7,085 bases of DNA from Acidobacteriota bacterium. GTDB lineage: Bacteria > Acidobacteriota > Terriglobia > Terriglobales > Acidobacteriaceae. Location of the stretch: assembly GCA_021781255.1 (NCBI GenBank), contig JAJXXG010000860.1, forward strand, positions 1-7,085, in the 5' to 3' direction. This document shows, in pieces, positions 1 to 5,743 of this stretch. A program made the translations under genes and the position numbers. Each line of letters begins with the position of its first letter. Within the stretch, counting starts at the first letter, position 1. The notes below the pieces were generated by a model, which was not told the origin of the DNA, searched no databases, and saw only the letters and a list, made by a program, of their open reading frames with translations.

Positions 1-2
1 AG

Positions 3-146
3 CTTGGGATTCACCGCAATACGCTCAGCCGCACCATGGCCGAGCTCGGCCTGAGCCTTGCCGAAGTGCGGACCGGCCTCAAGCGTCCGCCGCGCAGCGA
101 ACGTCCTGTATACGGAGCGGTTCGCCAGGGCTTCCGCCAGGGCTGA
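3..146 (+). CDS. Fis-type helix-turn-helix regulator, C-terminal fragment
   Basis: The window opens inside this gene; 47 codons and the TGA at 144-146 are visible. The first residues, LGIHRNTLSRTMAELGL, have the pattern of the C-terminal DNA-binding helix-turn-helix of the Fis/NtrC family, in which this motif contacts DNA. It is followed by a basic tail (KRPPRSERP, then RQGFRQG). The missing N-terminus means it cannot be decided whether this is a short stand-alone Fis-like protein or the end of an NtrC-type response regulator. The tail beyond the HTH favours the small stand-alone form, as an inference. The tail contains a 12-nt-period repeat (CGCCAGGGC at 123-131 and 135-143). The phosphatase gene starts 16 nt after the stop, so the two are probably co-transcribed. 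Confidence 0.7.
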   Translation, partial: LGIHRNTLSRTMAELGLSLAEVRTGLKRPPRSERPVYGAVRQGFRQG

Positions 147-162
147 CAAGTCTCCCCAAAGC

Positions 163-900
163 ATGCAGACATTCCAGCAGGAAAACAAAGCGCGCATTGC
201 CATCGAACCGGGGTTCGCCTGGGATGGGCAGGATGCCTACCTCTTCGATATCGACGGCACCCTCCTGCGCAGCCGCGATCGTGTGCACTTTGATTCCGTG
301 GCCAGCAGCGTGCGGCAGGTCACAGGCATTGAGGTTTCGTTGGATGGCGTAACCATCCACGGCAGCACGGATACCGCGATTCTGCGGGAGGCCTGTGACC
401 GCGCCGGCATCCCCGCCGAGGTCCTCGACTCGCACACTGAGGCGATCCTTGCGGCCATGTGCAATCACGTGGCTGAACGGCGACATCAATTGCAGCCTAT
501 GCTGATGCCCGGCGTGCAGGACGCCCTCGGCCACCTGGCCGGGCGGGAAGCCCTGCTGGGCGTGGCCACCGGCAACCTGGAACAGATCGGCTGGATCAAG
601 ATTGAGCAGGCGGGGCTGCGCAAGTGGTTCCGTTTTGGCGGCTTCAGCGACCGCTTCCCTGTCCGCGCCGAGCTGATCGGCAACGCCGCGCGCAAGGCAC
701 GCGACCTGGCCGGACCCGCGGCCCGCGTCTGCGTGGTGGGCGATACGCCGCGGGACATTGCCGCTGCGCGCGCCAACCACCTGCCTGTGATTGCCGTGGC
801 CACCGGCCACTTCGACTTTGACGCGCTGCTGGAACACCGGCCCGAGGTCTGCGCCACTTCGCTGGCCGACCTGCTGGCGGCCACACGGACCACGACATGA
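163..900 (+). CDS. HAD-superfamily phosphatase, phosphoglycolate phosphatase-like
   Basis: A 245-residue soluble protein with all four haloacid dehalogenase motifs in order. Motif I is FDIDGTL, with Asp29 as the expected nucleophile and Asp31 as acid/base. Motif II is Thr136 in VATGN, motif III is Lys146 in GWIKIEQAG, and motif IV is GDTPRD (193-198), which binds Mg2+. The helical segment between motifs I and II (about 40-115) is a C1-type cap as in Gph/PGMB-like phosphatases. The likely reaction is hydrolysis of a small phosphorylated metabolite; the substrate cannot be read from the sequence. ATG at 163 was chosen because the frame can only be extended to a TTG at 58, which would overlap the upstream HTH gene and add residues unlike a HAD N-terminus. 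No clear Shine-Dalgarno precedes it. Its end overlaps the secretin start by ATGA. Confidence 0.85.
   Translation: MQTFQQENKARIAIEPGFAWDGQDAYLFDIDGTLLRSRDRVHFDSVASSVRQVTGIEVSLDGVTIHGSTDTAILREACDRAGIPAEVLDSHTEAILAAMCNHVAERRHQLQPMLMPGVQDALGHLAGREALLGVATGNLEQIGWIKIEQAGLRKWFRFGGFSDRFPVRAELIGNAARKARDLAGPAARVCVVGDTPRDIAAARANHLPVIAVATGHFDFDALLEHRPEVCATSLADLLAATRTTT
897..900 (+). other. ATGA stop/start overlap (possible translational coupling)
   Basis: The secretin start ATG (897-899) overlaps the phosphatase stop TGA (898-900). No convincing Shine-Dalgarno is visible in the preceding 20 nt. Re-initiation by ribosomes finishing the phosphatase is the simplest way this start would be used, which would tie the output of the two proteins together. 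The overlap is seen directly; the coupling is inferred. Confidence 0.6.
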
Positions 901-2864
901 GCCGCCCACGCGTACAATCGAGCGCATGGCTGGCTGCCATGCTTCTGGCGGCCACGGCTGGCGCGGCGCCAGCTCAGCAGGCTGCGCCGCAGACGCCTGC
1001 ACAGCCCGGCGCGCAGACTGCCGCCCAGGCAGGCACAAGCGCGCAGCCCGCCGCTGCGCAGGCGCAATCCGCCGCTCCAAGCAAGCCTGTCAGCAGCAAA
1101 AACCGAAGGCGCGCGGCAAAGCTGTTCCTTCAGGCCAGCAAGCTGTTTGATCAGGAGCAGTTCGACGCGGCGATGCGGAACTTCGAGCAGGCGGCAGCGC
1201 TGGACCCCGGCAATGCCAACTATGCCGTGGCGGCAAAGCTGGCGCGCAGTCATCAGGTCACGGCGCTGATTCAGGCAGCCGCAAGGGCAAGTACGCGCAA
1301 CGACTCCGGGGCCGCGCTTGCCGCCCTCGAGCAGGCACAGCAGCTTGATCCAGGCAACGCGCAGGTGGCCGAACACCTGCGCAGCCTCTCCAGCGATGCG
1401 GTGGCCTCGCAAACCAAAGCGCTCTATGAAGAGCCCGCCGGAGAAGCGGGAGAAGCGCCGGCGCTTGAGCCGGCTGCCGGGCTCCAAAGCTTTCATCTCA
1501 AGTCAGACAGGCGGCAGTTGATCCAGAAGGTCTTCACCGCCTTTGGCATTCAGGCCACCCTCGACCAGAGCGTTCCAGCGGTGCCGGTGAAGCTGGACCT
1601 TGATGATGTCACATTCCAGCAGGCCGTGCGCGTATTGGGCATGGTCACCGATTCGTTCTGGATTCCGCTAGATGCGCACCGCGTGCTCGTCGCAAGGGAT
1701 ACTGCGCCAAATCGCAGGGAATTCGAGCGGATGGCGATGGAGACCGTCTACCTGCAGGGTTTGACGCCGGCGGAAATAACCATCGTCAGCAACCTGGCCA
1801 AGAATGTGTTCAACGCGCAGCAGGCGGTGTCAACGCAGAATCTTGGAACCATGACCATCCGCGCTCCGGCAAGCTCGCTCGGCGCCTTCAACTCCACCCT
1901 CCGCAATCTCCTCGACGGGCAAAGCCAGGTCCTGCTGGAAGTGCGCATGATTCAGCTTGCGCATACCAGCGAACAGAACACCGGCGTGCAGTTCCCGCAG
2001 CAGATTACTGCCTTCAACGTCTATGCCGAGGAGCAGGCGATTCTCAACGCCAATCAGGCCCTGGTGCAGCAGATCATCGCATCGGGGCTGGCCTCTCCCG
2101 GAGATACACTGGCAATTCTGGGCATCCTGCTGGCATCCGGCCAGGTTTCCAGTTCCATCTTCTCCAATGGCATCGCGCTCTTTGGCGGAGGTCTTACCCT
2201 GTCAGGCCTTTCGCCCGGCCCTACCACACTCAACCTGAGCCTGAACTCCTCCGCAACGCGCACCCTCGACCAGATTCAGGTCAGGCTCGGCGATGGCGAA
2301 GAAGGAACACTGCGCAACGGCATGCGCTACCCCATTATGACCTCGTCCTATTCCGGGATGAATACCAGCGGCATCAACATTCCCGGACTTACCAGCGCAG
2401 GAGCTTCAGGCAGTCTATCCTCACTGCTCACATCGTTCGCCGGGGCGGCAGCCACCATTCCGCAAATTGACTACCAGGACCTTGGCATGACCCTCAAGAC
2501 CACTCCAAAGGTGATGCGAAACGGCGATGTGGCCCTGTCTCTCGATCTCAAAATCACCGCTCTCGCCGGCACCGCGCTCAATGGAATTCCAATCCTCAGC
2601 AATCGCAATTTTTCCGGCGTCATCACCCTCAAGGAAGGCGCGGGAGTGGTCGTGGTCAGCGAATTGGACAAGCAGGAGAGCCAGGCCCTCAGCGGCATGC
2701 CCGGCATCACCGAAATCCCCGGCCTGAACAACATCACAGGCAAAGACCTGCAACAGAACTACGCCACGCTCGTCATCATCATGACGCCGCACGTGATTCG
2801 CGGACCCCAATCGGCAGGCCACTCTCCCATGATTCGCCTGGAGAGCGGATCGCCCACGCGGTAG
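897..2864 (+). CDS. TPR-containing secretin-like outer-membrane protein (GspD/PilQ superfamily)
   Basis: A 655-residue exported protein. A signal peptide (about 1-26, hydrophobic core LAAMLLAATAG, cleavage likely after APA) is followed by an Ala/Gln/Pro linker (27-65). Two TPR-like helical pairs follow (about 71-104 and 137-166, each ending LDPGNA). A short STN/secretin N-like domain lies at about 198-268 and a second N1-like βαβ unit at about 281-340. The secretin core spans about 343-636: QVLLEVRMIQL opens it, DYQDLGMTLKTTPKV is the central part, and the end shows GMPGITEIPGL followed by LVIIMTPHVIRG, the family's characteristic gate and terminal strand. Secretins form multimeric outer-membrane channels for type II secretion, type IV pili or phage export. 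No Gsp, Pil or Tad partner lies in the window, so the system it serves is unknown. It could be an orphan secretin with its own TPR module. The start is fixed by the signal peptide. Confidence 0.82.
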   Translation: MSRPRVQSSAWLAAMLLAATAGAAPAQQAAPQTPAQPGAQTAAQAGTSAQPAAAQAQSAAPSKPVSSKNRRRAAKLFLQASKLFDQEQFDAAMRNFEQAAALDPGNANYAVAAKLARSHQVTALIQAAARASTRNDSGAALAALEQAQQLDPGNAQVAEHLRSLSSDAVASQTKALYEEPAGEAGEAPALEPAAGLQSFHLKSDRRQLIQKVFTAFGIQATLDQSVPAVPVKLDLDDVTFQQAVRVLGMVTDSFWIPLDAHRVLVARDTAPNRREFERMAMETVYLQGLTPAEITIVSNLAKNVFNAQQAVSTQNLGTMTIRAPASSLGAFNSTLRNLLDGQSQVLLEVRMIQLAHTSEQNTGVQFPQQITAFNVYAEEQAILNANQALVQQIIASGLASPGDTLAILGILLASGQVSSSIFSNGIALFGGGLTLSGLSPGPTTLNLSLNSSATRTLDQIQVRLGDGEEGTLRNGMRYPIMTSSYSGMNTSGINIPGLTSAGASGSLSSLLTSFAGAAATIPQIDYQDLGMTLKTTPKVMRNGDVALSLDLKITALAGTALNGIPILSNRNFSGVITLKEGAGVVVVSELDKQESQALSGMPGITEIPGLNNITGKDLQQNYATLVIIMTPHVIRGPQSAGHSPMIRLESGSPTR

Positions 2865-2892
2865 AGCCGGTTCAAAGAACCTTCCGATTCCC

Positions 2893-2990
2893 CGCCCTGA
2901 AAGCAATCAGGCCCTCGCTCATGGCCGCACCCGTTGCCGGGTGTCGTGTCATGCGCGAGGGCTCGAGTTTGTCTGCTTTGAATTCGGGCG
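2893..2990. terminator. Long imperfect palindrome between convergent genes, probable bidirectional terminator
   Basis: Nested complementary blocks fill most of the gap. They are CGCCC 2893-2897 with GGGCG 2986-2990; AAAGCA 2900-2905 with TGCTTT 2974-2979; GCCCTCGC 2911-2918 with GCGAGGGC 2955-2962; CATGGC 2920-2925 with GTCATG 2948-2953 (one G-U pair); and CACCCG 2928-2933 with CGGGTG 2938-2943. The loop is TTGC. The inner 52 nt (2911-2962) would be a very stable hairpin on either strand. It starts 28 nt after the secretin stop and 2 nt after the stop of the opposing gene, where transcripts from both sides should end. There is no canonical U-tract, only short T-rich stretches (TTTGTCTGCTTTG on the + strand). 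That leaves room for another role, such as a REP/MITE-like repeat or an mRNA 3'-end stabiliser. Confidence 0.5.
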
Positions 2991-2992
2991 TC

Positions 2993-4003
2993 TTACTCGG
3001 TTACGCCATCCATCTTGGCCTGGTATGCAACGATCTGCTTCAGCGTGTCATAGGGCAGCCCGCCGATGGGCACCAGGCGGCCGTTGACCATCAGCGTAGG
3101 CGTCTCCGCGATGTTCAGATCCTGCGCCAGCTTCACCGACGCTTCAATGATTGAACCCGTCTCCGGTGTCGTTGAGCAAGCCTGCACCTTGACCGGATCA
3201 AGTCCCGCCTTCGTAACCGCGCTGTTCAGCGTGAGCGTCGCGCCGTCGGGGGTTGTGAGGCCATCCTGGCCGTCAAACACCGCCGAAGCAAACTGGAAGA
3301 ACGCGTTGCTTCCGCCCAGCTTGGTCACGCACACGCCATACTCCGCCGCCTTGAGCGCGGAAGGATGGATGCGCACCAGCGGAAAGTTCTGGAAGACGAT
3401 GTGCGCCTTCGGGAAGTCTACCGCGAGCCGGTCCATGCTGGCTTGCACCTCTTTGCAATGCGGGCACTGGAAGTCGGCAAACTCCACCAACTCAAGTTCC
3501 TTCGTCGCGGGTCCGCGATAGGGGCCGTCCGCCTTCTGCTCTAGCTGCGCGCGATTGTCCGCGTAAGGATGCTCGCCAAAAGGAAGAATCTCGTCGCCGG
3601 CGATAATGTGCTTGCCGTCCGGCAGGGCGAAAAACTGCACGGCAGAGAGTTTCTGCTTGCCGCTCTTGTCGCCCACCAGCAGCACCACTTTGCTGATGCC
3701 CTCAACCTGCGTCTTCAGAATCGCCTGGATCTGCCACACGCGGTTCGGATCATAGCCCCACGTTGCCTGGAAAAAGGCGTCCAAAACTTCCCTGGTGGGC
3801 GCCGTAGCGGTAAAGAACTGTGGGTCGGTCTTGGGAAACACCACTGTGGGCGCAGCGGCCGGAGCCGACGGCACAGACGCGCCAGACGCACTGGGCGCGG
3901 CGGGCACAGCCGGCACCTGTTGCTGTGCGGCGGCCTTCAACATGGGCAGGGACAGTACCACCAGCGCAACGGCGCTGGCAAGGCGGGTATGCGGACGAAT
4001 CAA
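2993..4003 (-). CDS. Secreted DsbA-like thioredoxin-fold protein (CPHC)
   Basis: A 336-residue protein with a signal peptide (about 1-27: basic MIRPHTR, hydrophobic ASAVALVVLSLPML, then AAAQ) and an Ala/Pro/Ser linker (29-53). An N-terminal domain (about 60-150, containing ALPDGKHIIAGDE) is vaguely like the domain that precedes thioredoxin folds in DsbC/DsbG. A DsbA/Thioredoxin_4-type domain runs from about 165 to 330. The active site is Cys180-Pro-His-Cys183, the CPHC dipeptide context typical of strongly oxidising DsbA. The cis-proline is Pro302 in ETPTLMVNGR. Cys225 and Cys276 sit where related proteins often carry a second cysteine pair. The expected role is thiol-disulfide exchange in the periplasm; oxidase versus isomerase cannot be settled. 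The TTG start is well supported: GGAGGAG lies 7 nt upstream, and the next Met (21) would destroy the signal peptide. It lies 43 nt after nadE. Confidence 0.85.
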   Translation of the reverse strand: MIRPHTRLASAVALVVLSLPMLKAAAQQQVPAVPAAPSASGASVPSAPAAAPTVVFPKTDPQFFTATAPTREVLDAFFQATWGYDPNRVWQIQAILKTQVEGISKVVLLVGDKSGKQKLSAVQFFALPDGKHIIAGDEILPFGEHPYADNRAQLEQKADGPYRGPATKELELVEFADFQCPHCKEVQASMDRLAVDFPKAHIVFQNFPLVRIHPSALKAAEYGVCVTKLGGSNAFFQFASAVFDGQDGLTTPDGATLTLNSAVTKAGLDPVKVQACSTTPETGSIIEASVKLAQDLNIAETPTLMVNGRLVPIGGLPYDTLKQIVAYQAKMDGVTE

Positions 4004-4010
4004 GCTGAAT

Positions 4011-4017
4011 CTCCTCC
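4011..4017 (-). promoter_or_regulatory. Strong Shine-Dalgarno for the thioredoxin-fold gene
   Basis: Read on the - strand the sequence is GGAGGAG, then a 7-nt spacer ATTCAGC, then TTG. This near-consensus site at ideal spacing decides the rare TTG start at 4003. It is the best ribosome binding site in the window. Confidence 0.85.
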
Positions 4018-4046
4018 AACGGCGGGAAGTGCTCCCACCTACTAGC

Positions 4047-5690
4047 TTATACCTGAACCTTCACGGCAATGGGAAATCGGCGGCCCGTGCCAAACGACTT
4101 GGACGTAACCTTCAAAACTGGCGCGGCTTGCTGCCGCTTATATTCCGAACGCTCCACAAGCCGCACCACCTGCCTGACGAGCTCCAGCGGAAAACCATGC
4201 GTCTGCGCGATCTGTTCCGGGGTCTCATACCGCTCCACGTAGGCCTCGATAATGGGGTCCAGCAGATCGTACGGCGGCAGCGAATCCGTATCCTTCTGAC
4301 CGGGCCGCAGCTCAGCCGAAGGCGGCTTTTCAAGAATGGCCGGCGGAATCACTCCCCTCTCTCGATTAATCCAGCGGCACACAGCATAAACGCGCGTCTT
4401 CACCAGATCGCCGATCACAGCCAGCGCGCCCACCATGTCGCCGTAGAGCGTGCAGTAGCCCACGGCCATTTCCGACTTGTTTCCCGTGGTCAGCACCAGC
4501 GCGGAAAACTTGTTTGAGAGCGCCATCAGCAGCGTCCCGCGAATGCGCGACTGGATATTTTCTTCCGTCGTATCCGGCTTCAAACCGGCAAACAGCGGAT
4601 CAAGCGCGCGGGTAAACTCCTGAAACAGCCCGCTGATGCCAATCACCTCAAAGCGGATTCCCAGGTTCGCTGCCAGTTTGCGGCTGTCGTCAATGGAGCC
4701 GGCAGATGAATAAGGGCTGGGCATGCCGACGCCAATCACGTTTTCCGCACCCAGAGCCTCAGTCGCGATGGCGGCCACAAGCGCCGAATCGATGCCGCCG
4801 CTCAGCGCAACAAGTACCTTGCGGAATCCGCATTTGCGCACGTAGTCGCGCGTGCCCAGCACCAGAGCGCGATACGCTGCCTCCGTGTCATCGGCCTGCG
4901 GCTCCGCAATCGGCGGCGCGCTCAAGGCATCGGCCACCACCAGGTCCTCTTCAAAGGAAGCGGCCTGGGCAATCAGTTCTCCGCGCGCATTCAGGGCCAG
5001 CGATGAGCCGTCAAACACAAGGCTGTCGTTGCCGCCCACCTGGTTGCACATGAATACAGGAATGCCATCGCGCAGCGCGATGGCCGCCAGCATCCTGCGC
5101 CGTGTCTCCGGTTTCGAGTGCCAGAACGGAGACGACGACAGATTGATGTGGACCGACGGATGCTGGCGCATCAGTTCTTCCATCGGATCCACGGAGTAAA
5201 GACGGCGCTGCCAGAAGTTCTTGTCATTCCATGCGTCTTCGCAGATGGTGATGGCCAGCCGCACGCCGTCCAACTCCACCACCTGCTGCGGCCGCGACGG
5301 AGAGAAATACCGCTGCTCGTCAAAGACATCGTAAAAAGGCAGAAGCCGCTTGTGCTGTTCGAGCAGCAGCTGGCCGCGGTCCAGCAGAACGGCTGCGTTC
5401 ACCGCCGGCTTGCCCGCCTCCGCGGGCGCGGGCAGCGCCACACCGGCCAGAACCGCCGTTGAAAGCTCGCGCGTTGCAGCTGCCAGCTCCTCCACCGCCG
5501 TGCGGCAGCGAGACAGAAACGCGGGCTTCTCAAGAAAATCGGCCGGCGGATATCCGCAAAGAGCCAGTTCGGAAAACACGGTGAGCCGCGCTCCCAATGC
5601 GGAAGCCCGGCCGCTCGCCGCGACGATTTTTTCAAGGTTCCCGGTAAAGTCCCCGACGGTGGGATTGATCTGGGCCAGCGCGATCTTCAC
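4047..5690 (-). CDS. nadE: Glutamine-dependent NAD+ synthetase
   Basis: A 547-residue two-domain enzyme (EC 6.3.5.1) that makes NAD+ from deamido-NAD+, ATP and glutamine, the last step of NAD biosynthesis. The N-terminal nitrilase-fold glutaminase domain (about 1-260) carries the catalytic triad Glu41 (FSELALCGYPP), Lys114 (HKRLLPFYDVFDE) and Cys150 (ICEDAW). It releases ammonia, which is channelled to the C-terminal synthetase domain (about 270-547). That domain has the PP-loop LSGGIDSAL (296-304) for ATP, TTGNKSE (401-407), and GQKDTDSLPPYDLLD (464-478) near the nucleotide sites. Length matches the roughly 540-residue bacterial glutamine-dependent form. The GTG start is the only reasonable one: an in-frame TAG lies at 5700-5702, four codons upstream, and the typical N-terminus MKIALAQINP begins here. 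It lies 53 nt after the sugar transferase and is probably co-transcribed with its neighbours. Confidence 0.96.
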   Translation of the reverse strand: MKIALAQINPTVGDFTGNLEKIVAASGRASALGARLTVFSELALCGYPPADFLEKPAFLSRCRTAVEELAAATRELSTAVLAGVALPAPAEAGKPAVNAAVLLDRGQLLLEQHKRLLPFYDVFDEQRYFSPSRPQQVVELDGVRLAITICEDAWNDKNFWQRRLYSVDPMEELMRQHPSVHINLSSSPFWHSKPETRRRMLAAIALRDGIPVFMCNQVGGNDSLVFDGSSLALNARGELIAQAASFEEDLVVADALSAPPIAEPQADDTEAAYRALVLGTRDYVRKCGFRKVLVALSGGIDSALVAAIATEALGAENVIGVGMPSPYSSAGSIDDSRKLAANLGIRFEVIGISGLFQEFTRALDPLFAGLKPDTTEENIQSRIRGTLLMALSNKFSALVLTTGNKSEMAVGYCTLYGDMVGALAVIGDLVKTRVYAVCRWINRERGVIPPAILEKPPSAELRPGQKDTDSLPPYDLLDPIIEAYVERYETPEQIAQTHGFPLELVRQVVRLVERSEYKRQQAAPVLKVTSKSFGTGRRFPIAVKVQV

Positions 5691-5696
5691 TCCCCC
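5691..5696 (-). promoter_or_regulatory. Purine-rich run abutting the nadE GTG start
   Basis: On the - strand GGGGGA ends directly at the GTG start codon with no spacer. It is the only Shine-Dalgarno-like sequence near nadE, and its placement is closer than the usual 5-9 nt. Either initiation is weak, or it relies on translation of the upstream sugar transferase, which ends 53 nt away. Confidence 0.3.
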
Positions 5697-5743
5697 AGTC
5701 TAAATCCCAACGGCGGATGCGGCGGCTTCGGTTCAGAGACTTC

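Noticed and set aside
58..162. N-terminal extension of the phosphatase to a TTG at 58
   Set aside because: It would overlap the HTH gene by 89 nt, adds 35 residues with no HAD character, and ATG at 163 fits the usual short lead before motif I.
79..1080. Long open frame on the - strand (333 codons) across the phosphatase and secretin start
   Set aside because: It is antisense to a gene with complete HAD motifs and a signal-peptide protein, spans their junction, and has a composition (Arg/Gly/Ala-rich, no recognisable motif) typical of shadow frames in GC-rich DNA.
486..1496. Second long - strand frame (336 codons) overlapping the previous one in another frame
   Set aside because: Two overlapping antisense frames cannot both be real, and this one has Arg/Ser/Cys-rich, repeat-free sequence without domains.
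2869..2881. GGTTC-AAA-GAACC mini-hairpin just after the secretin stop
   Set aside because: A five-base-pair stem with a 3-nt loop and no U-tract is too weak to call a terminator; the larger palindrome downstream is the better candidate.
2921..3154. Small + strand frame in and after the convergent gap
   Set aside because: It runs through the palindrome and antisense into the thioredoxin-fold gene; no ribosome binding site and no recognisable product.
4024..4036. Short hairpin (GGGAG/TTCCC on the - strand) between nadE and the thioredoxin-fold gene
   Set aside because: Only about four Watson-Crick pairs and one wobble with no T-run; it does not argue against co-transcription.
3795..4517. + strand open frame of 240 codons across the nadE/thioredoxin junction
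   Set aside because: It is antisense to the ends of two well-supported genes and has no ribosome binding site or motif.
5691..5743. GGCGG-ATGC-GGCGG direct repeat in the gap between nadE and the sugar transferase
   Set aside because: Short GC-rich repeats are expected at this base composition, and no promoter or operator pattern accompanies it.
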